DNA of 64,000 nt, from the NCBI GenBank assembly GCA_964036295.1, contig OZ038462.1, positions 15,221,264 through 15,285,263 of the forward strand. Direction: 5' to 3'. Shown piece by piece: positions 21,471-33,250 of this stretch (its first letter is position 1; every line of letters begins with the position of its first letter). Under the pieces are notes generated by a model that was not told where the DNA came from, searched no databases, and saw only the letters and a list, made by a program, of their open reading frames with translations. Source of the DNA: Plumapathes pennacea. Taxonomy: Eukaryota > Cnidaria > Anthozoa > Antipatharia > Myriopathidae. The position numbers were made by a program, and so were the translations under genes.

Positions 21471-23500
21471 TTAGGGTGGTGGACGACTCCCTTCTTTATC
21501 TTAGCCATGAACAACCGGTCTTCCACCGAGAGAGACTGACAGTTCGCGTCCTTTGTCTCATTGAAATCTGCCTCAAACATTCTTCTTACAGCTGCTGTGG
21601 TGAAGATTTCTTTAGCATTGGTCTTGAAGACGAAGCTGTGGTGCGACGGGTCTTTACTGCCGACCTCCTTGATAGCAATTCTGCTACAGGAAATATCTGG
21701 AAGGTCTTCCTGAGGATCTTGTGTGATTGGTCCAATGACTCCCCACGCAAGGACAGTTCGAATGGCGTAGGGGTCGTTGCTTCCTCCAGGGATAATCTCC
21801 TTTGGCTTGATAGCGCTGGGGCAGTTCGAGCCAATTAGCAGGCCCACTACTAGATCGGCCTCATACTGGTGCATCTTGCTTGCAATTCTGTGAAGGTGAG
21901 GCCATTCTGTTGTAGACTCCGGTCTTGGAATTTCGTCCCTCTTAGAAGGGATCTCTTTTCTTGTGTATGCCTTGGGGAGTTTGATTTTGAGTTCCTTGTC
22001 CACCGGACTGACTAGTAGGCCTTCCACCTTTTGAGTTGGAATTACTTCAGTGCCGTGCATGGTGTTCAGCAGTAGTTGTGTGCTTACACCACCGACTTGA
22101 AGCTCTCTCATGATATCTTCCCTGACTAAGGTTCCGTTGCTGGCGGGGTCAAGTAGGGCGTACACCCTGACCTGGAGATCTGGGTTGTCTTGGTGATGAA
22201 GGTGTACAGGAACGATCATCGTGTTTGTAGTAGCTTTGTCGGTACCGGTTGCGTTGCATGAACTTGTGCAGGTGCTGGTTGCTTCGTCAACGTTGGTTTC
22301 CTTAGTGGAGCTCTTGGTTTCATCGTGGAGGGCTGTAGGATGCGGCTTATTGCATGTCTTGCATTCCCTTCTTTTCAGGCACTTCTTGGAGATGTGACCA
22401 AAGCGAAGACATCCGAAACACAGTCCACGTGTCTTAATGAAGTTCTTTCTTTCTTCCAGTGACTGTTTCTTGAAATCAGGGCAATCGTCTAAGTTGTGGT
22501 GTTTAGAGCACAGGGAGCATGAACTGTGTGATGGGGGAGACTGTGTCCTGCCCTGGCCTTGTGATGGAGATACAGTTGTAGAAAAGCTAATGGAAGTCTT
22601 GAAATTGCCCTTCTTAATCCTCCAGATCCGATTGTCACTGCTTGGTGACTCATTGACTCTCAGTTCCTTGAGTGTTTTGGGTGAGAACACTGGATCTGTA
22701 GCCAGTGTCGTCTCCTCTTTAACAAACTCCACCATATCGTGAAAGCTGGCAAGTCTCTCCTCAGATCTCAAAACCTTGTTGGCGCGACGACACCACCTCA
22801 CGCCCGAATAACTGGGCAATCTCGAAGCAATCTTCTTGAGTGTGTCTTCTGAGTCGAGGCCTTGCATGTACTTCAGGGTTTTCATTGCTTCTTCGCAGTG
22901 CACCAGAAAGTCAGAGAATTGCTGCAGACCAGTACAGTCTCCTTCCTTGATGGGGGACCAGGTGTTGAGCTTTTCCTTGTAGGCTTGTACAACTCGATAG
23001 GGGTGCCCAAATCTTTCCTTAAGTGTGTTCCTAGCCTTGTCATACGAATCTGGGGCATCAAGGGTGATCAAACCTTTGATAGCGTCCTTTGCGGCCCCAG
23101 ATGTGTACTGATGTAAGTAGTGTAGCCTCTGTTTGGGATCAGTGACTCTACTTTCGATCAAAGCCTCAAATGCGCTGATGAAGGTTGGATACTCGAAGTA
23201 ATTTCCAGAGAACACCGGCGGTTGTTGGGTTGGAAGTAAGCTCATTCGATGTTGCTCGACCAGCACCTTCACGACTGAGCTGAGCTCACTGTCCTTGTTA
23301 TCGGGTGAATCAGAGCTTGTATTGCGCGTCGGTGGTTCACTAACTGGATTGGCGACTGGGATGGTTGAGGTCGGATAGGAGGGCGCAAAGGGTTCAACTT
23401 GTGGATTGAGCGTAGCATCGTTTGCTCTATGGAACTCTGTCTTGGGAAATGAGGGTATTGGGTTACCAATTGGCGACGGTATCTGACGTTTCCGGTTCAT
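21434..23500 (-). CDS. BEL/Pao Gag and A17-type protease
   Basis: A 688-aa ORF. A Gag core (DUF1759-like; LPTQQPPVFSGNYFEYPTF, then GAAKDAIKGLI and LKERFGHPYRVVQAY) is followed by zinc-binding clusters: CSLCSKHHNLDDC, CFGCLRFGHISKKC and CKTCNKPHPTALH. An aspartic protease follows with VYALLDPASNGTLVREDI, where the usual D-S/T-G loop is DPA. It ends GVVHHPKWPLRDPP..., because one extra base in a run of T (21470-21472, plus strand) shifts it out of the pol frame. The sequence immediately after reads on correctly in the pol frame. The ATG at 23500 directly follows an in-frame TAA. Confidence 0.9.
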   Translation of the reverse strand: MNRKRQIPSPIGNPIPSFPKTEFHRANDATLNPQVEPFAPSYPTSTIPVANPVSEPPTRNTSSDSPDNKDSELSSVVKVLVEQHRMSLLPTQQPPVFSGNYFEYPTFISAFEALIESRVTDPKQRLHYLHQYTSGAAKDAIKGLITLDAPDSYDKARNTLKERFGHPYRVVQAYKEKLNTWSPIKEGDCTGLQQFSDFLVHCEEAMKTLKYMQGLDSEDTLKKIASRLPSYSGVRWCRRANKVLRSEERLASFHDMVEFVKEETTLATDPVFSPKTLKELRVNESPSSDNRIWRIKKGNFKTSISFSTTVSPSQGQGRTQSPPSHSSCSLCSKHHNLDDCPDFKKQSLEERKNFIKTRGLCFGCLRFGHISKKCLKRRECKTCNKPHPTALHDETKSSTKETNVDEATSTCTSSCNATGTDKATTNTMIVPVHLHHQDNPDLQVRVYALLDPASNGTLVREDIMRELQVGGVSTQLLLNTMHGTEVIPTQKVEGLLVSPVDKELKIKLPKAYTRKEIPSKRDEIPRPESTTEWPHLHRIASKMHQYEADLVVGLLIGSNCPSAIKPKEIIPGGSNDPYAIRTVLAWGVIGPITQDPQEDLPDISCSRIAIKEVGSKDPSHHSFVFKTNAKEIFTTAAVRRMFEADFNETKDANCQSLSVEDRLFMAKIKKGVVHHPKWPLRDPPPSSG

Positions 23501-24136
23501 TTACTCTTGTTTGTCTTCTTCCATTTTTCGCATAATCTCTGCTTCTGCCTTTGCCTTGGCTATTTCCTTACTTAATTGAATCTTCTTGAATTCCGCCTCT
23601 CTGTCTAGGAATTCCATCTCTACTTGAAGACACGCGGCCCTCGCGGCTGCCTTGGCTCTTCTCGAGCGAACAGATGAAGACGAAGATCGCTTTGAAGATG
23701 TTGAACTCACCATTGACATGCTTTTGCTGGCGAGGTTTTCTTCGAGACCTTGAATTAGCCTGTTCATCTCAGTACGGCATTCAAAATACTCGCGGTCGCG
23801 AGCGTCTAGCCATTTGTATGCCTTGTCCAGATCGGTTGGATTTGACAGTTCCTTGCAGAAACGTTCGTTCTCCTCATTCAATTTCTCTCGGTGCGAGTCT
23901 AGAATGTCCCGCTCTTGGTCTAAGGCGCTCAAGTCCGCACATTTGCTCTCAACGAGCGAGCTCGCCTTTGAAATCTGCTTTCGGAGAACGGCTCCCGCCG
24001 CCGCTTTCGCTTTCTCAAGATGTCGAAGCCGGTATAGTTGCCCTTTCTCGGTCAAAGTTAGTTTTCTTCCCTCGGCGCTTTCTTCTGGGTTACTTTGTTG
24101 CGACTGGATTGTTGGATCTCCTTGTGAGTCCGCCAT
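23501..24136 (-). CDS. BEL/Pao N-terminal Gag, coiled-coil region
   Basis: 211 aa starting from a clear ATG (MADSQGDPTIQSQQ). Highly charged and helical: KLTLTEKGQLYRLRHLEKAK, a Ser-rich hinge SSTSSKRSSSSSVRSRRAK, then EMEFLDREAEFKKIQLSKEI and AKAKAEAEIMRKMEEDKQE. Such coiled-coil N-termini are known in BEL-type Gag. The ORF ends with TAA at 23501-23503, and the next codon is ATG of the 688-aa ORF in the same frame. It is either a nonsense mutation or a deliberate stop that partitions Gag. The leader between this ATG and the 5' LTR is only about 60 nt. Confidence 0.82.
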   Translation of the reverse strand: MADSQGDPTIQSQQSNPEESAEGRKLTLTEKGQLYRLRHLEKAKAAAGAVLRKQISKASSLVESKCADLSALDQERDILDSHREKLNEENERFCKELSNPTDLDKAYKWLDARDREYFECRTEMNRLIQGLEENLASKSMSMVSSTSSKRSSSSSVRSRRAKAAARAACLQVEMEFLDREAEFKKIQLSKEIAKAKAEAEIMRKMEEDKQE

Positions 24137-24194
24137 GTAGAAGCGTCAGATCTCGTCTCCTCCTGAACTTGCTCCGGGAGTTCTTAATTTTCAC

Positions 24195-24518
24195 TGTAGC
24201 GGTACTTGTTTACCGTTTATTATAGCCGACTAAATCACGGACTTTCACGGGCGATTACACAAGTCAGCTTGTTCTGGCCATGCTTTCCTTCTGCCACGGT
24301 CTAGTCGTGAAAATTATTGCGGCTCAGACGAGAAACTGAGCCTCGAAGATATAAACAAACGAGAAACAAAACAACATGTTCGATTGCGAAACAAAGGTGA
24401 GCCTCGAAGCTCTACCACGTGCTATCTAAATATGGGAGCGTGACGTAATCGAGCTAAACAATAACGCGAAAGTCCTGGGTCTGGTAACCAACATAAGTTT
24501 GCCCTGGTGGCACTAACA
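24195..24518 (-). repeat. Right LTR (5' LTR) of BEL element
   Basis: The copy nearest the Gag start. It carries the same sequence as the left LTR with only isolated differences and is followed by the CCGTGT target duplication at 24519-24524. Confidence 0.9.
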
Positions 24519-24524
24519 CCGTGT

Positions 24525-26606
24525 ATCTGAATCAGTGATATTTCTTCTCCTGTACGGAATGCCAGCGTGCCAAATCTTATACAGAAACTAGCGCTAAGGA
24601 TAACTATAACGACAACTACGAGAAAGCCACAGTAACAATAACTGGGATTATTATATGACCGTGACGTAGTTTTACCATATAAGGTCACAACAGAGTGCCG
24701 GTACGGGAGCGTATTACACACTTCAAATCCGTATTACACTGTAGAAAACAGGTTTGACCGGTTTAGACGCGCGCGTATCACAAATGAATCAAAGATTTTT
24801 CTGAGTACAAAGTAAAACGGTGCAACAAAAGTCTGACTTTTCAGAGGCCCTTCCATCGAACGAAACTGTTACTGGATAATTTGTCAAGGAAGAGAAAGCA
24901 CAGTTCAGTTAGTGGAAAGCGAACAATCGCCATGGACAAACGGCAGTTCTGATTCCGTAAAGTTTTCCGCACGATGCCGTCCCTGTAAACACTGCAAAAT
25001 GATTTTCGCCGTGTACGAACACTGTTTTGAGTGGTTCCTTTGCTGGAAGGGGTCTTAAACTTTCTACAACCAGGCAGGAAATCGGTGAGTTGTTGATAAT
25101 CTATAACTTGATAACGTGTCGGCGGTAAAAATCCTAGTTGTGTTATGAAAGTTTCAGATTCTTCAACGTACACATTCGCTGGCTCTGTTCTTGTGTTTAT
25201 TCCTTAACTACTCCGAGAAAATAAAAACCCTGTTTTGAGTACAAAGCTGCTTGCTATTGAAGAACAAAAATGGTTAAAAGTTTAAGCGAAGTGATCGATT
25301 TCAACCGCTCGAAGCACGTTTGTTCGCTGAATATTTATTCTGTCAAAGCAAGCATTTTTGTCTCCAGCGCATTTATCTCAGCACATTTAATCTGAATTGA
25401 ACTTCGATCATTTGGTGGCATAACTTCTTTAATTTTCTCTGTCAAGATTTTTAAATCGATGACCGGATTGGAAGCTGCAAGTGAACCTTTGTGTAAATGA
25501 GTGTGCGTACATTTTGCCTGGGATTGAGTGAAAACAGTTTTGCTCGAAGTCTCTGTTTTATGTTTGCTGAAATATATTTTATATAGCGGGGCTCGGAAAA
25601 TATATTTTATATAGCGGGGCTCGGAAAAATACGGGCAACTCGTAAAATACCGGCCCGTATTACGCGCTAAACCATCGAATAAGATGTATATATTTAACAT
25701 AACATGGCTTTTAATTGCAGGAGAAGCCGTAAATATAATTGTGAAAGCCCCTCTTCCCTTCCCGCACGGTGGGAGTGTGTCGCTAAGTTCCCAAAATCCT
25801 TACCCGATTTCAGACCAAAATACACACGGACCAAGGATTTTGAATAAAATACACCAATAAGCCACTTTCACAATCATGCACTGTAGCAAATAGCATTTTT
25901 ACCTGCCCGTTTACACGAGTAAGTAAAGTCCTCTGCTGAGCTTGGTTTTGTTTCTACATAATTGCATAATGTTCAAAAAACCAGTTCTCCACTCTGCCCG
26001 CCAGATTTTATCATCAGGTGGCCCGCAAAGTATCTCAGCTTTGCCGACTCCGCGTGATTGTAAAAGTAGTTTATTGCTTTAATATCTCGAAAACTGCTAG
26101 GCGATACAAATCTCGCTCCCAGTCAAATGTAGAGAAAAGTGAACAACCTGTCAAGTCTTTGTAGATTAACTTGCCGCTCGAGCGGTTAAAGGATGAATAT
26201 TTATTAGGAGATAGAGTATTTCACACGGTTTCATAAGATTTGCGAACTTGAATCGGCGCGTTTATTGCTGACGGAATGTAAAAATGTATCATTTCAGGCA
26301 GTTGTTCGCTCTTCGCTCCAGAAGTTTTGTTGTGGCTTTGCCAGCTCTGATATTTTCCCACGCGCAACTTCCTTGGCGCAAACTCTACAATCTTGTGAGT
26401 CTGAATAAGCCTTCTTTGTGACTTGTAATTGCCGTTTTTATGTTCACATTAATTTACCGAGTAAAATCATTTCGCCCATCTTAAGAAACGCTCCTTTTGC
26501 GTCGAATAAACGGCCCCCTCCCCAGACCCCAATGCATCAACACGTAAATAATAACTTCTAAGTTCCACTATGTCTGTAATGGGTGTCCCATAATGCTGTC
26601 TATGAT
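24525..26606. other. Intergenic region downstream of gene B
   Basis: 24525-24600 continues the repeat that the BEL element split (matches about 45015-45070), and 25860-25920 matches about 45235-45300. 26080-26300 matches 50090-50310, and 26300-26600 matches 56310-56580 downstream of gene C, so that last part belongs to the duplicated transporter unit. A 121-aa minus ORF (25335-25700) has no recognised domain. Confidence 0.55.
25571..25626. repeat. Two tandem 28-bp units
   Basis: A 28-bp unit (AATATATTTTATATAGCGGG plus eight bases) is present twice back to back with no mismatch. Too short a tract to assign a function. Confidence 0.85.
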
Positions 26607-26810
26607 CTATACAGCTTGTTGCTTGGTGCAATAATTACGGTACAACTCCGCAAAACATCCGCCCTTTTGCTTCAAAAGCACTTGTGGTTCGTCGAACTCG
26701 ACTATCTCTCCATCTTGTAACATCAAGATCCTGTCGTAATTTATGATAGTGTCCAACCGATGTGCTACGGTGATCACTGTGCAATCCTGGAAACTTGTGC
26801 GAAGGGTCTC
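26607..26810 (-). CDS. Gene B exon 7 (end of NBD2, stop)
   Basis: The acceptor CACTACAG precedes GAGACCCTTCGC. It encodes the H-loop [12 protein letters not shown] and D-loop-distal part of NBD2 and ends [15 protein letters not shown] with TAG. Relative to gene C a 4-nt deletion in CCGTAATTATTG shifts the frame, so B stops about 20 codons earlier than C. Confidence 0.88.
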   Translation of the reverse strand, partial: ETLRTSFQDCTVITVAHRLDTIINYDRILMLQDGEIVEFDEPQVLLKQKGGCFAELYRNYCTKQQAV

Positions 26811-29361
26811 CTGTAGTGAAGTGCAATTTATTTACATCATCAAACTGAATGCTTTCTAATGAGCGGATTGACAGTTTAACAGTCCTCAGTTTTATCAAGC
26901 AAATAGTGTGACGTCACAGGGAGCAAAACTCGCGTCAGTCTCCAGTACCTAAAACTGAGCAATATTTCAGAGGAAAAATATATATGTTTTGCCATTTCTT
27001 TTCAAATAATCAAAATTGTAAATGGAAAAAGCGTGACTATCTCCTATCTGTTTATACGTCAATTTACCTGGATCAAACGGTCGGTCTTGTAATCCACGCT
27101 CGCCGTTGCTTCGTCAAGCACGATGATCTTGCTTCTTTTCAGCAAAATACGAGCCAAGCAAAGCAGCTGCCTCTCGCCCACACTGAAATTCACTCCACAT
27201 TCTTGGACTTCGTAAAGGAACTGCTTTGGCAAATTCTTCACCTTCGTTGCTAAGTGCGCTTTATCCAATGACTCCCATATTTCTTCATCGCTGTATTCTT
27301 CAAAAGGATCCAGGTTCATTCGTAACGTGCCGGTGTACAGGACAGGATCTTGAGCAATAACAGAAATGGCTTTGCGACAGGTCTGGATGTTGAGGCTCCT
27401 GATATCAACTCCGTCTATGACTATCTGACCTGCAAACTCCGGCATACGGAACAGAGCGGAAACAATGGAGGACTTGCCTCCTCCTGTTCGTCCAACCACT
27501 CCGACTTTTTCGTGAGCTTTCACTGCAAAGGAAACATCTTTGAGTACCGTAGGACCCCCGGGGTAGTATACCAGTGACAGGTTTTTTACTTCCAGTTTAC
27601 CACTCCAAGGCCAGCTTTCAGGGGGTTTCTTTTCACTTTGGTATCCAGGTTCCTGCTCCAGTTTGGTGTAGGTGATAACACGTTCTACTGCTATCATAAG
27701 ATTTTCTACTTCAGTGCACATTCGTACACCATAACGCGTCGAAGCGGAAGCTGCTTGAAGAGCGTAGATAACTGATAATGCAGTCAAGCCTGTAAGAGAA
27801 TCTGAATTTGTATACTATTTGGACCAAACGTATGGTATCTGTGCACAGGATTATAAGTTATGAATATACAAGTTGTATGGCATAAATATAAAGATCAAGC
27901 CTTTTTTATGATGAATCCAGATCGGTTGGAGGGAACAAATTAAGAACGTACTGCGAATAGCAAAACCAATTACAAAGGCTCCGGTCGCACTCGTAACTTT
28001 GATACCATTGTATTCAATATCGAAATTCGCATCATTTGAAGTGGAAGCAGCGCTTGTCACCCGAGACATACTCATGTCAGCAAGTTGCTACCAAACATTG
28101 GAGATGCCATTGTATTGCTCTCGATGCTGAGATATTATCGACTAAACTTCCTAATGCTACCGGGCGCTAACTTCAAAAGCTACCTAAATAATATCAAAAA
28201 TGTGACAGAACACTCAGTGTATATCTCAATCACATCTAGCGCCGTTTTAGCATGACTGTCGAAGGTAATAGTGTGATTGCTTTGGCTTTGCGTTTGCTAC
28301 GCTTTCCGATTGGCCCTAACAAGTTTAGCAGCATTCTTGGCTAATTAAGAGCAAAAGCAAAACCTGGTTACGATAATTATTCTCACGCAATGGTGTGTTC
28401 TCGCACTGCTATTTGGTTAGTAAAACCAATCGCAATTACTTGGTTTTGGTTTTGGTTTTGCTCACCTCATTGATTAATATATATATATACACAGCCCTTT
28501 GCAAAAATTTTGAGCCCTCAATACAGATCACTATATACAAATATCAAGTGCATTGTGGGAAGGTAATGGTTCTAAAATTGCACACAAACCGCACAAATCA
28601 GAACAATATATTTTGAAGCGGCGACTTGAAGCGTTCATCTTCAACAATTGTACCGTTCAAAACATTTACATCGTCACGAATTCCAAAGTCAAGGTTGCTG
28701 GCTTTCACCACGCCAGGTTAACAGGACTTTCGGTGTTTTTGTCGATTAAACGACATCTTTTTCTTCGACACTCATCAACTTTTAGCTGGCAGAAATGTTA
28801 GTAAGTTGTGGCGTGTTTTCAATCATCCAATGAGAGAGTTTGTTTTGCCTTTTGCGCGTCGAAAGAGAATTTTGCATTTAATCATAAATGAAAATTTGTT
28901 TTCGCTCGTAATTTTGTGTGTCTATTTTATAAAAGAATTGGTTCATGCTTTTAGCTGTGCATCTATCGAGTTATGGATGCACTTGGGAAGTTGGGAGAGC
29001 ACTCGTGAAGCTAGACTCTTACGCTTCTCTCGTGCTCTCCCAACTTCCTGCGTGCATCCATAACTCGATAGACGCACGCTAAGCATGAACCAATTCTTAA
29101 ATATATATTTTTACCACAACACACTAGTTTCTCGTTCTCTGATTGGTCGATTTACCGTGGTAAATAAGAGTCCAGACAACGATGCTGACGCCAGCATGTC
29201 ACGTTTTGCAGCAAAATACAACAAAAGTTTCCTGTATATTTCTAAATGTTGTGGTAAAAAACAAATTTCCACTGGTTTGCCGTGGTGTGGACTCTAATTT
29301 ACCACGATTTACGTCATCACATGGTCAAAATTAGTTGCGGACTCACTCGGCGAAGCGCCTC

Positions 29362-29397
<36 letters not shown>

Positions 29398-32300
29398 CCA
29401 TTTGCAAAAAATACTGATCACACCAAATATATCAGCATATACAAACATCGGGTGCATGATGGGAAGGCTAATATTGCCAGATTGCGTGCAACGCGCGAGA
29501 TCCACATACTCTAAAATGTTCCATGAAGACTTGCGATGGCGAGTTATATATCTGAAGCTGGAGTCGGGCTATAGTGCCAGGAGAATTGCGTCCCTATTGA
29601 AAATGCACAAGAGCACTGTAAAGGAAATAGTATGAAGGTGGTTGTTTTCGGGTGACGTGTCATGCCGTAAAGTTGGAAGACCATGTGCCGCAGCGATGCA
29701 TCCTCACGAAACGTTCGTAATTGTCGAAGCAATTCTTAACAACCCTTCGTTGATGCTGGAGGAAATGCGTTGGGAAATACGAAATTCGACTGGCTCTTCG
29801 TACGACCTTTCTACGACATGGAGAAATCTTAAAAGGCTCGGAATTTCACGCAAGCAGGTTTGTTTCATTATTTCTTGTGTAATCAGGAGTGTTGCCGAGG
29901 ACGGCGCAATTGGAGCATAAAACCAACGGATATCTGTTTTGTTTTGGCAGCTCACCAAGATAGCCTTGCAGCAGAGTTAACATGCTAGGGCAGAGTTCCG
30001 GGCTACCATGGCTCAGTACGACCCCGAGACGGTTCTATTTGTCGACGAGACAGGTTTTGTATGTACCGACAAAGAAATTGCTTGATTCTGAAAATTTCCA
30101 TGTTTCTGAACCCGTAGTTATATCTCTAATATTTTCATCATCTTTTTCATTGCCCGTTTCTTCGGGATAAACGCCTTGTAAGAAGGTGGGGTTACAATTT
30201 TCGCGGAACAAGAGCCCAGATCAAAGGATATCCTGCCTGGTCTCCCCGCGTTTCAGCAGTAGCCGCGGTTGGGCTCAGTAATATGCACTGCGTGAAAACG
30301 GCTAGAGGAAGCGTAAACGCACAGAATTTTCTGCAGTTCGTTCAAGATGACCTTGTTTCCATCCTAGAGCCCTTTAACGGAATCAACCATAATTCTGTTG
30401 TAGTTATGGGTACGTATTTGTGTGACTGAAGATGTTCATGTCCGTTTATCACACTTTTATAATGGGATTTATTTATTGAAATGTACGTGAATTTTATTAT
30501 TTTATAGTTCAGTGAGGTAAAAGTGTGAATAAGACATGCGTTTGTTTTTCAGATAATGCTGCCATTCATCATGTCCAAGAAGTACGGGAGGCAATAGAGC
30601 AGGCTGGTGCACGGCTGATTTTCCTTCCACCGTACAGCCTAGACTTTAATCAGATAGAGGAAGCATTCAGTAAAGTGAAAGGATACGTAAGAAAGAATGA
30701 TATTGTATTTCAAACTTGCGATATGCCTGAAAACTTAATTATGGAAGCTTTCTACCATATTACTTGTGAAGACTGCTATGGCTATTTTGAGCGTGCGGAA
30801 TATGTTTAAACGGTGCTACTTGCAACGCAACATTGTTTTACAAGTTCCGAGAAAATGTTACTTGTATTACTTTGCTTTCACCCGCGGTCGAAATGTTGCT
30901 AAAGAATCGGCCATAGAAGTATGATCAGGCTGCAAAGATACACCTTTATAAGTGACATTTATTATACATACTACGCTTTCATTTCGTTAATAATAGCATT
31001 TTTCTGCTCTTCGTACTCAATATCGGATAATATTCCAGCATCTTTCAACTCCTTGATTTCTTTTAGTTGTGATATCAACTGGCCGCGGATTGCAATCTGA
31101 AATGTAGCAACAGTATATAATCAGAAATGGGTGAAGCCCATAGGGCTTTAATAATCTGTGAAGATTACCAGATGTATTGAAAGTGCAGGACTGATTCATG
31201 CATCTATTTAGTGAATAATTAGAAGCAGGGTTGCAGGAAGCGAAACACTATTTCATCCTAGCTAATGTTTGACTTCTAAGTAGATGACTGCATTAATTTT
31301 GAAGCTATGATGATTTTGTGCTGCTGAAGAATAATGTAATATATTTCAGAAACATAGCTGTATTGTAACTTTGATGATTCGGGTGGCTGACAGTAATGTG
31401 TTACTCTCAAATATATACCGACCCTTTTGTACGAATCTCTTTTTTACGACTGTTATACGCGAGTACATGTTAAACTATTAACACACACATCAGTCCTTAT
31501 TGAATGTTCAGGTATTCTCCAATCAAATATCTATGATCTTGCAACATTAAACAAGGACTCGCATTCTAAAAGAAAGCACCGCACAGTTGGACTCTCGATT
31601 TGCATATTATTTACTGACTGCAGTGCGTCCGCCCGCAGCCTTCACTGAAACTTGCAAAATTAATTACAAACTCTACTCCAGCTTGGCGCCCAAAACTATA
31701 CCTAAAATTCACCCTGAAAAGCCACTGCAATTTTTAGCTAAAACACTATATTTTGAGGTGAAATTGCTACCTAGGTTGCCAAACTAAATTTTCAATTTCG
31801 CTTCACAACTGCGCCGCCCTGCATATTTAATTTTGTTTACAGTTTTAGCCCAGTTTTTACTCAAAATGAATGTTTTTTTTTTTTAATATGAAGTTGTGAG
31901 ACAACTACACTTTGTTTTGCGTCGTTTTCAAATACGTAGAAAAAAGAGTCTTAGATATTTAACTTTTCCCTAATTATATAGGAGCTCTTGTCTCGGTCGG
32001 CCAACGAGCTTTCGGACAGCGTGGGTCCTTTTTTGAATATGTAATATGAGATTGGATTGATAACAGCGACATGTGTACTATTGATGAGACTCCGTAACTG
32101 TGGTTCTCGACTGCTGCTGGAGCTTGGCTGTTGTGTCCCAATGTTGTGATAGTAGCTGCAACGGCGGCTGCCACACTTTCAGCTATTTTCTTCAAAGAGG
32201 CATTTTCTCTGAAATAAGGCACATTCGGTGGTTCTTCTACGGACGTATGAGTCCCAATAGCCTGCAAAAATATGGAATTCAAGCAGTCAGAAAACTTGAC

Positions 32301-33159
32301 TCTCGTTTATTATTCAAACACGCAAACTACTTTTCTTCATTGTCTTACATATATACGATTATTACACAGACAAGCAACATGGCCCAAATTTTCACAGCAA
32401 AAACTAGTTTACTCTTACCAACATATTTGCCCAAGAGCGCAGATTGTAGTCAGGCCACTTTCCCGGGTGCTTAGATTGGAGTACTTCGAGCTTTTCTTCG
32501 ATCTTAGCTCACTTGCGAGAATGTGACTGAAGCTCTCCAGATTCTTTTTCGTCGGAGCTTTCGGCAACAGGAATAGAAAACTACGCCTTATAATGTGGCA
32601 ACTGTTTTTTTACAAATCGAATTCATTGAAAATATTCATCAATAGTTAGCCGTGGCGAAATACCACTTTGTACGTACGTGTAATGGGTTTCCTTTTTGAC
32701 TTTGTTTTCGTCATATTACTGTTCTCATAGCAAGGAGAGTGAGGGTCCACCCAGAGGCAAATGCGGCCACTTGACTCCAAGCTATACGCTTGTTGCAGTG
32801 TCGTTTGGTCCACGATGTCAAATCTTTTGTTTCCGCGGCCTTCCACGAAGTATCCGAGTTTAAAATTAGTTCCTTGGACTGGCTGTATGGCATTCTGGTG
32901 GTTCTCAACTAAATAGCTCTTAAGCTCTTCTGGATACTGAAACTTCTGGAACATTCTCTATGATGAAGTGTAAAAATTTCGTTTTCTTTGACTTGTCCAG
33001 CACTCTCAGATGAACCGTCGTGACAGACACATTGTCCATTTTATGAATATTTTGAATTGCGCTCGGGTCGCGCACGATTTGGACGCGATCCCTTCCCATG
33101 ATGCACTCGATGTTTATATATAATGATATATTTGGTGGGTTCAGAATTTTTACAAAGGG

Positions 33160-33250
<91 letters not shown>

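Larger units (their letters stand above)
17662..24518 (-). mobile_element. BEL/Pao LTR retrotransposon, nearly intact
   Basis: LTRs of about 323 bp (17662-17984 and about 24195-24518) flank Gag-protease and RT-RNase H-integrase on the minus strand. The target duplication CCGTGT is at 17656-17661 and 24519-24524. The related repeat at about 44945-45060 retains the unoccupied site (TCGTGT in one copy only), so the insertion point is confirmed without a database. The LTRs are almost identical, indicating recent insertion. Two lesions interrupt the otherwise single ORF: a TAA at 23501-23503 and one extra base at about 21470-21472. Confidence 0.93.
29395..33161. mobile_element. IS630-Tc1-mariner-like transposon with two genes
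   Basis: Terminal inverted repeats of about 72 bp (29395-29467 and 33091-33161) share CACCAAATATATCA, AAACATCG and GTGCATNATGGGAAGG, and are flanked by TA on both sides. A DDE transposase with introns reads rightward (29516-30809). A second gene reads leftward from about 33039 to 30971. The insertion is in intron 5 of gene B; gene C lacks it, its corresponding intron being 1.1 kb. The transposase has stops, so this copy is dead. Confidence 0.85.
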
